The position numbers were made by a program, and so were the translations under genes. Positions 24,003-31,484 of a stretch of DNA of 64,000 nt are shown here, piece after piece. Below the pieces are notes generated by a model. The model saw only the letters and a program-made list of their open reading frames with translations. It did not search any database and was not told the DNA's origin. The stretch covers positions 186,001 to 250,000 of the forward strand of contig NZ_JABELE010000001.1 of the NCBI RefSeq assembly GCF_013009345.1, read 5' to 3'. The DNA is from Acinetobacter geminorum (GTDB taxonomy: Bacteria > Pseudomonadota > Gammaproteobacteria > Pseudomonadales > Moraxellaceae). The stretch's first letter is position 1. Every line of letters begins with the position of its first letter.

Positions 24003-24592
24003 AGTGCACTCACTCGATAAATAGCGACTTCACCAAACAAATTTGGAACATGTTTGCTTAACAGGCTTCCCTGCTGATTTCCATTGACGGCGAGTCGATT
24101 AATAATTTGTATCTGATTTTCAGCACATAGTGCTTCGAAATCTTTAAATGTACATAAATGAATGTTGGGGGTGTTATACCACATATATGGTAGAGCATCC
24201 GATACAGGCATCATTCCTTTTAATGCAAGAAAAGAGCGAGTCTTCCAATGTGCAAAGTTTGGAAATGTAATAATTGCCTGTTTACCCACACGCACCATGT
24301 CTCTTAATAAAACATCGGGTGCATCTACGGCTTGCAAAGCTTGTGCCATAACCACATAGTCAAAGGACTGGTCTGCAAAGCGGCTTAAGCCGAGATTCAA
24401 ATCTTGTTGAATAATATTTAACCCGCGACTGACGGCAATTGCAATCTTTTCTTGATCAATTTCTAAACCATAAGCACGAATTTGATGCTTTTGACTCATA
24501 TGAGCGAGTAATTCACCGTCACCACACCCTAAATCGAGTACGCTTGAGCCGGGTTTAATCCACTTTTCTGCTAGTTGTTGATCAATACGCAT
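23999..24592 (-). CDS. metW: Methionine biosynthesis protein MetW
   Basis: A 197-residue protein with a methyltransferase-like fold: VLDLGCGDGELLAHM near residue 18 is the nucleotide-binding loop, YGLEIDQEKI the acidic-ribose loop. MetW is the obligate partner of one class of homoserine O-acyltransferase (MetX) in Pseudomonas-like bacteria. It abuts metX: the metX stop and metW start share a base (24592), which strongly implies co-translation. Other typical motifs are VVMAQALQAV and ITFPNFAHWKTR. Confidence 0.94.
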   Translation of the reverse strand: MRIDQQLAEKWIKPGSSVLDLGCGDGELLAHMSQKHQIRAYGLEIDQEKIAIAVSRGLNIIQQDLNLGLSRFADQSFDYVVMAQALQAVDAPDVLLRDMVRVGKQAIITFPNFAHWKTRSFLALKGMMPVSDALPYMWYNTPNIHLCTFKDFEALCAENQIQIINRLAVNGNQQGSLLSKHVPNLFGEVAIYRVSAL

Positions 24593-25752
24593 TAGCTTGC
24601 CTCCAGTGATGTCGATTTTAAGTGTTCTTCACCGCCTAAGAAAGCGCGCATGGTTTTGACATACAGTGGAATAGGAAATAAGAACGAGTCATGACCTTGT
24701 TCAGCATCAATATCAAGGTAACTTACAGGCTTATGATTGGTAATAAGCGCATCTACAATTTCTTGTGAGCGGCTTGGTGCAAAACGCCAGTCAGTTGTGA
24801 ACGAGACAATAAGGAACTGGCATTTAGTTTTGCCCATTGCTTCAGTTAAAGAATGACCGTACTCACGTGATGGGTCAAAGTAATCTAAAGCTTTAGTCAT
24901 GATGAGATAGGTATTGGCATCAAAGTTACGGCTGAACTGTTCACCTTGATAACGTAGATAGCTTTCGACCTGAAACTCGACATCAAAACCGTACATAAAT
25001 TTGCCAGATTTTAAATCACGGCCAAATTTTTGTTTCATGGCTTCTTCTGAAAGATAGGTGATATGACCTACCATGCGAGCCAGAATTAGTCCACGTTTCG
25101 GGTAACTATCATTTTCTAAATAACGGCCATGATGGAAATCTGGATCAGACAAGATTGACTGACGAGCAACCTCATTAAATGCAATATTCTGTGCTGAAAG
25201 CTTTGGTGCACTGGCAATAATCACACATTTTTGCAGGCGGTCAGGGTAGTCTACAGACCATTGTAGTGCTTGCATGCCTCCTAATGATCCACCAACCACT
25301 GCATACCAGACATCTACACCTAGACGGTCCGAAAGCATGGCTTGTGTTTTGACCCAGTCACGTACCGTTACTAATGGAAAATCAGGTCCATATGGGCGAT
25401 TGTCATTTTCAGGGTTTGGTGAGGTCGGGCCAGTTGAGCCATTACAGCCACCAATATTATTTAGCGAAACTACAAAAAACTTATTCGTATCAATTGCCTT
25501 ACCCGGGCCAATACAACTATCCCACCATCCAGCTTTTTTATCATCTTCGTGGTGATAACCCGCTGCATGATGATGTCCGGAAAGAGCATGACAGATTAAA
25601 ATTGCATTTGATTTATCAGCATTTAAAGTGCCGTAAGTTTCGACCATTAGTTCAAAACGTGGCAAAACACGATCACATTCAAGGTGTAATGGTTCTTCAA
25701 ATTGGAACTTTTGCGGAGTGACTAACCCCACTGAATCAGCTGGAAAAGACAC
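24592..25752 (-). CDS. metX: Homoserine O-acyltransferase MetX (probably succinyl-specific)
   Basis: Activates homoserine for methionine synthesis. Counting from the GTG at 25752 gives 386 residues starting (M)SFPADSVGLVTPQKF, the length I recall for Acinetobacter MetXS. An in-frame start at 25821 would add 23 residues, but it lies inside the leuA terminator hairpin, so the GTG is preferred. The alpha/beta hydrolase fold shows the nucleophile in GGSLGGMQALQW, TYGTLNADKSNAILICHALSG, and the catalytic Asp and His near the C-terminus (AEQGHDSFL). Acinetobacter/Pseudomonas enzymes of this type use succinyl-CoA and need MetW; the acyl preference is inferred from the family. Confidence 0.92.
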   Translation of the reverse strand: MSFPADSVGLVTPQKFQFEEPLHLECDRVLPRFELMVETYGTLNADKSNAILICHALSGHHHAAGYHHEDDKKAGWWDSCIGPGKAIDTNKFFVVSLNNIGGCNGSTGPTSPNPENDNRPYGPDFPLVTVRDWVKTQAMLSDRLGVDVWYAVVGGSLGGMQALQWSVDYPDRLQKCVIIASAPKLSAQNIAFNEVARQSILSDPDFHHGRYLENDSYPKRGLILARMVGHITYLSEEAMKQKFGRDLKSGKFMYGFDVEFQVESYLRYQGEQFSRNFDANTYLIMTKALDYFDPSREYGHSLTEAMGKTKCQFLIVSFTTDWRFAPSRSQEIVDALITNHKPVSYLDIDAEQGHDSFLFPIPLYVKTMRAFLGGEEHLKSTSLEAS

Positions 25753-25785
25753 GGGAACATTTCGCCTTTTAAATCTTTCAGGAAT

Positions 25786-25818
25786 AAAAAGAAAGGATAC
25801 CAAGCTAGGTATCCTTTC
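25786..25818 (-). terminator. leuA terminator
   Basis: An 11-bp stem GAAAGGATACC (25791-25801) / GGTATCCTTTC (25808-25818), followed on the minus strand by TTTTT. It separates leuA from metX and excludes the longer metX reading frame. Confidence 0.9.
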
Positions 25819-25835
25819 CAAAGTCTTTTTTTTAA

Positions 25836-27533
25836 TTAAACAGCGGCGGCAACAACCTGATCTGTACTTAAAACACCTTGATCAATCAAACGGTTGGTAC
25901 ACGCAATAATTGCTTCAATGGATGAGGTGACTGTGTTGTCATGAACACCGGCACCAAACGAACCTTTACCAGTACCTTTTACTTGAAGCTCAATTAAGGT
26001 TAATGCTTTCGCATTTGCACCAGAACTAATACTACGTTCTTCATAGTTCAATACGTCAATTGGTAATTGAAGAGCATTTAAGAACGCAGAGATTGGCCCG
26101 TTACCTTCACCGCGAAGTTGTTGAGTTTCACCTTCGACATCCACATCAAGTTCGATAATCTGAGTACCGTTAATGTCAGATAATTTGTAGTTTTTAACTG
26201 TGTAATGATGGTTTTTCACATCAACATAAGTGTCTTTAAATAAGGTCCAGATTTCTTTGGCATTAATTTCAGTACCGTTCTCATCAGCATATTGCTGAAC
26301 AACTTGGCTGAATTCGATTTGCAAACGACGTGGCAACACAACGTTGTAGTTTGATTCTAATAAATAAGCAATACCACCTTTACCAGACTGACTGTTTACA
26401 CGAATTACAGCATCGTAGTCGCGGCCCAAATCTTTTGGATCGATTGGTAAATAAGGCATATCCCAGATTTCTTCATTTTTCTGGTATTCGAAACCTTTTT
26501 TGATCGCATCCTGATGTGAACCGGAGAATGCAGTAAATACCAAGTCACCTGCATATGGATGACGTGGGTGTACCGGTAAGCCAGTACATTCTTCAACCGT
26601 TGCAATCACTTCATTAATGTTAGAGAAATCTAACTCAGGTGCTACACCTTGGGTATACATGTTCAATGCAATTGCTGCAACGTCAACGTTACCTGTACGT
26701 TCACCATTACCAAACACACAGCCTTCAACACGGTCAGCACCCGCCATAATGGCAAGTTCTGATGCAGCAATACCACAGCCGCGGTCATTGTGGCAGTGAA
26801 CAGAAATGATTACGCCATCACGACGTGCCAAATTACGATGCATCCATTCAATTTGGTCTGCATAAACATTTGGTGTAGAAACTTCTACAGTCGCTGGCAA
26901 GTTTAAAATCACTTTATGATCTGGACGTGCATCCCAGATTTCTGTGACGGCATCACAGACATCTTTAGCGACTTCTAATTCAGTTGCAGAGAAACATTCT
27001 GGACTGTATTGGAAAATCCAGTCAGTTTGAGGATATTGAGCCGCATACTCTTTAACTTTTTGAGCAGCATTAATTGCTAATTGTTTTGCGCCATCAACAT
27101 CTACATTCAACACCTTTTGACGGAAGGTTGGAGAGTTCGAGTTATAAATATGTACAATCGCTCGTTTAGCACCTGCCAAAGATTCAAAAGTACGTTCAAT
27201 TAAATGGTCACGTGCTTGAACCAAAACCTCAATGTATACGTCATCAGGAATATGATTTTCTTCGATTAACATGCGAGTAAAATCGAAATCAATTTGAGAT
27301 GCTGAAGGGAAACCGATTTCAATATGCTTAAAACCAATTTTCACAAGCATTTTGAACATTTTGAATTTTTGTTCCATGTTCATTGGTTCAAAAATTGCTT
27401 GGTTACCGTCACGTAAATCTGTACTCATCCAGATTGGCGCTTTTGTAATTTCTTTATTTGGCCATTGGCGATCTGGTAAATCCACACGCTGGTACATACG
27501 GCGGTATTTTTTGCTAGGGTCAGCCAACATCAT
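25836..27533 (-). CDS. leuA: 2-isopropylmalate synthase
   Basis: Condenses 2-oxoisovalerate with acetyl-CoA, the first committed step of leucine synthesis. The 565-residue length and the start MMLADPSKKYRRMYQRVDLPDRQWP identify the long LeuA type 2 found in Acinetobacter and actinobacteria. The HMGL-like barrel has STDLRDGNQAIFEPM with metal and catalytic residues near 37, and HCHNDRGCGIA near residue 250 (HxHxD metal site). The C-terminal ~130 residues form the LeuA regulatory domain where leucine binds. AAGGAG sits 7 bases before the ATG. A Leu-rich 27-codon ORF 135 bases upstream may regulate it. Confidence 0.96.
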   Translation of the reverse strand: MMLADPSKKYRRMYQRVDLPDRQWPNKEITKAPIWMSTDLRDGNQAIFEPMNMEQKFKMFKMLVKIGFKHIEIGFPSASQIDFDFTRMLIEENHIPDDVYIEVLVQARDHLIERTFESLAGAKRAIVHIYNSNSPTFRQKVLNVDVDGAKQLAINAAQKVKEYAAQYPQTDWIFQYSPECFSATELEVAKDVCDAVTEIWDARPDHKVILNLPATVEVSTPNVYADQIEWMHRNLARRDGVIISVHCHNDRGCGIAASELAIMAGADRVEGCVFGNGERTGNVDVAAIALNMYTQGVAPELDFSNINEVIATVEECTGLPVHPRHPYAGDLVFTAFSGSHQDAIKKGFEYQKNEEIWDMPYLPIDPKDLGRDYDAVIRVNSQSGKGGIAYLLESNYNVVLPRRLQIEFSQVVQQYADENGTEINAKEIWTLFKDTYVDVKNHHYTVKNYKLSDINGTQIIELDVDVEGETQQLRGEGNGPISAFLNALQLPIDVLNYEERSISSGANAKALTLIELQVKGTGKGSFGAGVHDNTVTSSIEAIIACTNRLIDQGVLSTDQVVAAAV

Positions 27534-27559
27534 GAGAAAACTCCTTGTCTCGTAGCGCG

Positions 27560-27658
27560 GTTGCTCTGGATATATTTAAAAGGCAACGTCTCTACTTAAT
27601 ATATGGTATCTAATTCAGAAAAATTAAAGGTAATTTCAAAGTGTTGCTTTAAAAAGCA
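27560..27658 (-). promoter_or_regulatory. Alternative pairing segments between leader ORF and leuA
   Basis: On the minus strand, after the leader stop: a small hairpin TGCTTT-TT-AAAGCA (27658-27645) directly followed by AC, giving GCAAC; then GTTGC (27587-27583); then GCAAC (27564-27560). GTTGC can pair with either GCAAC, so two structures are mutually exclusive. No GC-rich stem with a T-run is present, so a classical terminator is not seen. Confidence 0.35.
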
Positions 27659-27668
27659 GACAAAATTT

Positions 27669-27752
27669 TTATACGCGCGCTTGGCGCAGCATCAGGAGTT
27701 GCAGATGATGTCTTGCTTGAGTAGGCTGGGCAAACAAGTAATTCGTTTTCAT
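27669..27752 (-). CDS. Candidate leucine leader peptide upstream of leuA
   Basis: A 27-codon ORF on the minus strand, starting ATG AAA ACG (27752) and ending TAA (27669), 135 bases before leuA. Its second half reads HHLQLLMLRQARV: four Leu codons (CTG, CTC, CTG, CTG) within six codons, plus one earlier TTG. Leu-rich short ORFs before leuA are the hallmark of ribosome-mediated attenuation in Gram-negative bacteria. The ribosome site is weak (TAGAG just before ATG). Downstream segments can pair in alternative ways. Expression and function are inferred from position and composition. Confidence 0.55.
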   Translation of the reverse strand: MKTNYLFAQPTQARHHLQLLMLRQARV

Positions 27753-27991
27753 CTCTAGACCGTGAAATAATAAGTTTGGTGGTTTGCAGGTAATCTTGTT
27801 ATTTAGATATATCACATCTAAACAATGATTACACCTTGTGCGAAATTCTTATCATAATTTTAGTTAAGTTGTTTAGAAAATAATTTTCTAATTTTGCGCT
27901 GTTTTGTTTTTTGTGGGAAATAATTTTCATATTTTTGCCTTATTAAGGTAAAAAAGATTATCTGGTCTTAAAAAGGCAAAAATAAATATAG
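27753..27991. other. Intergenic region between leuA leader and piuC
   Basis: About 240 AT-rich bases, no ORF. The leuA promoter is expected here on the minus strand; a segment TTAGATATATC / ACATCTAAAC (27801-27822) contains the inverted words TTAGAT and ATCTAA. No terminator hairpin for piuC was found. Confidence 0.4.
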
Positions 27992-28675
27992 TTACAGTTC
28001 TGACCACATACGGATTAAATTATGATAAATGTTGGTCAGCTTCATGACTTCTGAGTAGTTATCACCGTGTGATTTACGTAGTTCTCGAATGCTCTCATCA
28101 AGATTAAATAAAAGGTGGCGTTTACTATCGTCACGGACCAAACTTTGTACCCAGAAAAAAGAAGCAAAACGAGTACCTGAGGTAATGCTACTGACTTCGT
28201 GCAGACTAGTAGACGGGTAGAGCACGACATCACCTGCTGGTAATTTAACTTCGTGATAACCATAAGTGTCTTCAATCACTAGGTCACCACCTTCATATTC
28301 ATCGGGTTCACTTAAAAATAATGTACAAGATAAATCAGTGCGGAGCTGCTCTGAAGTTCCACGAATAAGGCGAATTGAGTTATCTACATGGAAACCAAAG
28401 CTTTCATGTTCATCATAACGATTAAAAAGCGGTGGAATAATTTTGTGGGGTAGGGCTGCAGCCTGAAATACTGGATTTTGCCAAATTTCTTTGATGACGA
28501 GATCACTTAAATGATGAGTAAGCGGGTCCTGTTCTGAAAGTTGCTGATTTCTTTTCACTGAAGCAGACAAGGTGCCGGCAGTCACTTTTCCACCTACCCA
28601 ATTGGCGTCTTCCATGAGCTTACGAAACTCGGCAACTTGCTCTTTGCTTAAAACATTGGGGATATGATGAATCAC
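27992..28675 (-). CDS. piuC: Fe2+-dependent PKHD-type hydroxylase PiuC
   Basis: A 227-residue 2-oxoglutarate/Fe(II) dioxygenase usually found beside iron-siderophore receptors (PiuC/YbiX). The metal triad is visible: His and Asp in GFHVDNSIR near residue 96, His in TSLHEVSS near 158, with the 2-oxoglutarate Arg in SGTRFASF. The start is taken as GTG at 28675, which has AAAAGG eight bases upstream and gives the usual family length; a GTG at 28684 abuts that site. It is downstream of piuA on the same strand, beyond two hairpins. Its substrate is not established; a role in iron-siderophore use is assumed. Confidence 0.9.
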   Translation of the reverse strand: MIHHIPNVLSKEQVAEFRKLMEDANWVGGKVTAGTLSASVKRNQQLSEQDPLTHHLSDLVIKEIWQNPVFQAAALPHKIIPPLFNRYDEHESFGFHVDNSIRLIRGTSEQLRTDLSCTLFLSEPDEYEGGDLVIEDTYGYHEVKLPAGDVVLYPSTSLHEVSSITSGTRFASFFWVQSLVRDDSKRHLLFNLDESIRELRKSHGDNYSEVMKLTNIYHNLIRMWSEL

Positions 28676-28709
28676 GGCAAACACCTTTTAAATAGATACT
28701 TCATTTGTA

Positions 28710-28736
28710 AAAATAGCCTCATGACGAGGCTATTTT
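28710..28736 (-). terminator. Hairpin between piuA and piuC (with T-run)
   Basis: A perfect 11-bp stem AAAATAGCCTC / GAGGCTATTTT with a 5-base loop. It looks like an intrinsic terminator after piuA, so piuC is either made by read-through or from its own promoter. Confidence 0.75.
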
Positions 28737-28751
28737 ATATGAACTTTAATT

Positions 28752-28776
28752 AATTCCATAAATAAATTATGGAATT
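28752..28776 (-). repeat. Second inverted repeat after piuA
   Basis: AATTCCATAA / TTATGGAATT, 10-bp arms with a 5-base loop, starting 6 bases past the piuA stop and before the terminator hairpin. Possible 3'-end stabiliser. Confidence 0.5.
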
Positions 28777-28781
28777 TAACT

Positions 28782-31070
28782 TTAGTACTTAAAGTTAATC
28801 GCTAAGACAGCATTACGGCCATTACCTTCAAACGCGTAGTGAGCTGCATGCGCACTAGTAAAATAGCGCTTATCAGAGATATTGTTGATATTAAGCTGCA
28901 AATTCACATTCTTATTAACATCATATTTAGCCATAGCATTGTAAATGGTATAGGTTGGCAGATATTTCGGAGCAGTTGTGTTCACAAAAACTTGATCGCG
29001 ATATTCAACACCAGCACCTAGAGTCAATTGAGGCATTACTCGGTAAGTAGACCATAGGGTAGCACTGTTTTTCGCTACAAATGGGAGAGGTTTACCTTCT
29101 TGAGCAACTGCATTATAGGCAGCTTCGGTAATTTCACTATCTAAATAGCTATAGCCTGTAGAAACATCCCACTTATCGGTAATTTTTCCGTTCAGACTAA
29201 TTTCAAATCCATCAACTTTACTTTTACCTGCATTGGCAGTCGTAGTAGGGTCAATTTGGATACGTGTATTTTGCTTTTCAGTACGGAAAAATGCTGCTGT
29301 TAAGTTCGCACGGTTATTAAATAAGTCCCATTTTGTACCTAACTCGAAAGTACGTGCTTCTTCTGGCTTGAGAGCATTTGCACTCGCACTTGCAGTACCT
29401 GAGTCGCTAATAGAATCTGAACCTGTGTCACCCTCAGCAAGCACGCCTACTGGGTTTGCTGACGTAGCATAGCTTAAATAAATACTACCATCTTCTGTTG
29501 GTTTAAAAACTAAACCAGCTTGGTAAGAGAAGTAATCTGTATCGCTTTCTAATTTATCACCAGCTTTATGAGGAGTACGTCCACTTACGTCCTTATTATA
29601 TTTTTTCTCAGTTTCAAATTTATCCCAACGAACGCCTAGGTTAAGTAACCATTGTGGATTAAATTCGATACTATCTAAAGCATACACGCCTACATTATGA
29701 CTACGAGTGGTCGATTGTGCTGTGATAGATCCACGCTTATCTGTGAAGGCACCATTTCCAGGATTATTTAAACTCGTACACCAGCCATTTGCCACAGCAG
29801 CAGCTGAAGTACAGTTTTGAATATTGCTGTCTAAAATGGTCGATGTGGTTTCACCAGCAGCATTAGTAAAAGTATGTACACCTTGGTCAGTTTCTTGGAA
29901 GCTCCACTCGGTACCAACATTAAAAGAATGCTTTAAGCTACCTGTGTTGAATTTACCTCTTAAAGAAAGCTGATCGCTATAAGCATCGCTATCTAAGATA
30001 CGGCTTAACGCACGGCGAGCGATTGTGCCTCTGTAAATGTTACCCTTAGAGTCATCAGCATTCGTATAAACATAATCAGATTTAGATTTGTTGTAGGTTG
30101 CTATATTAGACAAGGTAAGATTTTCATTAAAATCATGTTCCAACTTAAACGTACCAATGTGGTTTTCACGTTTGTCGAAATCACGCGCTTTCCAGCCATA
30201 GTAGGTTCCAGCTTTTACGTCAACAGGCTTGCCGTCACCAGGAGTTACAGTAACCCCAACTGGAGGTTTGGTTGGGTTTGCATTATTAAATGGAATACCT
30301 GCATCAGGTTCATCATTACTACGTAAATAGTAGTAGCTCAGTGTTCCGTGAGTTGCAGTATCTAAGCCAAATGCAAGACTTGAGGCAATACCGGCACGGG
30401 CATATTCTGCACCATTACTTTGACCAGCTTTTTCATTTTCGTGACCCATGATAACTACACGACCAGCAATGCCATTTCCAAAGTCTTTGTTGGCATCAAG
30501 TTGGATATGACGATAGTTATCAGTACCGCCTTGGATACTGCCTTGATAAACGTCACCTTCATGAGCAACTTTAGGAATTAAGTTAATACTTCCGCCAACG
30601 CTACCACCACCACCAAGAGCAGAAGAAGAGCCTTTGATGACTTCTACTTGTTCAATGGCAAACATATCGCGATTTTGAGACGTTGTATTACGAACACCAT
30701 CAACATAAATAGAAGATTGACCGCTATAACCACGAATGTAAGGCATATCTGTAAACGGGGTACCACCTTCACCAGCACCTAACGTAATACCAGGTTCATA
30801 GCGTAACGCTTCGAGTAGGGTATTAGAGTTTGTATCTTTAATTAATTTTTGAGAAAGGATAGAGACTGATTTTGGTGTGTCTTTGAGAGGAACTACGAAT
30901 TTAGAGTTTGCAGACTGATCTACTTTTAAAGATTCTTCTTGAGTCGCTTTAGCATGAATTGTTGGTAATTGTGAAACTGCTTCTTGCGCGATGGCTGTTG
31001 TTGCAATCATTGATAGCGATGAAGCTATTGCAGAAGAAACAATTTTTTTACGTGTTCTAATCAAAGACAT
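28782..31070 (-). CDS. piuA: TonB-dependent siderophore receptor PiuA
   Basis: A 762-residue outer-membrane receptor. The signal peptide ends at TTAIAQ (about residue 29), followed by a TonB-box/plug region: VPLKDTPKSVSILSQKLI, ALRYEPGITLG, IRGYSGQSSIYVDGVRN and the plug signature IEQVEVIKGSSSALGGGGSVGGSINL. The rest is a 22-strand barrel ending in the aromatic AINFKY. Sequence and length match Acinetobacter PiuA as I recall it, a catecholate-type receptor also used by siderophore-conjugated cephalosporins. It depends on TonB-ExbB-ExbD. A Fur-like site lies about 33-51 bases upstream. Confidence 0.92.
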   Translation of the reverse strand: MSLIRTRKKIVSSAIASSLSMIATTAIAQEAVSQLPTIHAKATQEESLKVDQSANSKFVVPLKDTPKSVSILSQKLIKDTNSNTLLEALRYEPGITLGAGEGGTPFTDMPYIRGYSGQSSIYVDGVRNTTSQNRDMFAIEQVEVIKGSSSALGGGGSVGGSINLIPKVAHEGDVYQGSIQGGTDNYRHIQLDANKDFGNGIAGRVVIMGHENEKAGQSNGAEYARAGIASSLAFGLDTATHGTLSYYYLRSNDEPDAGIPFNNANPTKPPVGVTVTPGDGKPVDVKAGTYYGWKARDFDKRENHIGTFKLEHDFNENLTLSNIATYNKSKSDYVYTNADDSKGNIYRGTIARRALSRILDSDAYSDQLSLRGKFNTGSLKHSFNVGTEWSFQETDQGVHTFTNAAGETTSTILDSNIQNCTSAAAVANGWCTSLNNPGNGAFTDKRGSITAQSTTRSHNVGVYALDSIEFNPQWLLNLGVRWDKFETEKKYNKDVSGRTPHKAGDKLESDTDYFSYQAGLVFKPTEDGSIYLSYATSANPVGVLAEGDTGSDSISDSGTASASANALKPEEARTFELGTKWDLFNNRANLTAAFFRTEKQNTRIQIDPTTTANAGKSKVDGFEISLNGKITDKWDVSTGYSYLDSEITEAAYNAVAQEGKPLPFVAKNSATLWSTYRVMPQLTLGAGVEYRDQVFVNTTAPKYLPTYTIYNAMAKYDVNKNVNLQLNINNISDKRYFTSAHAAHYAFEGNGRNAVLAINFKY

Positions 31071-31102
31071 AACTTCAGGACTCTAAAACTAAAAGGTTAT
31101 GC

Positions 31103-31121
31103 GAATAATAATAATTCTTAT
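31103..31121. promoter_or_regulatory. Fur-box-like site upstream of piuA
   Basis: The 19 bases read on the minus strand ATAAGAATTATTATTATTC, close to the Fur pattern GATAATnATTATCATTATC-type repeats of ATWATW. It sits 33 bases upstream of the piuA ATG, in promoter position. Confidence 0.6.
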
Positions 31122-31404
31122 TTATATGTACAGTTTGTGTTAATTGGATTTGCCAATTGAATTATGAAGAGAAAATGAATAATTGAATGGTAAATTGTAC
31201 TTTTGTGTAGCTAATCTACTGATTATTGGTAATTGTTTGTTAAAGCGATTAAATTCAAAGTTTAATTGTAATTTTAGATTTATAAAGAATAACTAAAAAA
31301 TTAGTTTTACTTAAGTACTTATGAAAAATATTTAAAGAATCATAAAATTACTGTGAAATTTACTAGAATAATGTCCTTCACTTACATCAAGTGATCGGTT
31401 AATT

Positions 31405-31432
31405 TTGTATATCTTGAAAGTTGTCATATAAT
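31405..31432 (+). promoter_or_regulatory. Predicted tig promoter
   Basis: TTGTAT (31405-31410) and a perfect TATAAT (31427-31432) with 16 bases between them, giving a leader of about 45 bases before the trigger factor ATG. Confidence 0.5.
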
Positions 31433-31484
31433 ACAGCACTTTTTTAAAAACTGTTCCTACTAACTAATTTTTATCGAGGAAGCC

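Larger units (their letters stand above)
31071..31484. other. 414-base intergenic region between piuA and tig
   Basis: Divergent promoter region, very AT-rich, without ORFs. It holds a Fur-like site near piuA (31103-31121) and a sigma-70-type promoter near tig (31405-31432). The 280 bases between show nothing else I can assign. Confidence 0.5.

Noticed and set aside
25752..25821. N-terminal extension of MetX.
   Set aside because: Runs through the leuA terminator stem; the GTG at 25752 gives the usual length.
27645..27658. Hairpin TGCTTT-TT-AAAGCA as terminator of the leuA leader.
   Set aside because: Stem is short and AT-rich and lacks a following T-run; kept only as part of a possible alternative pairing.
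27669..27720. Idea that the GC-rich patch here is a decayed third copy of the hairpin repeat.
   Set aside because: It lacks the TTACTTTT/AAAAGTAA head and the AAAACCATT run; the leucine-rich ORF explains its composition better.
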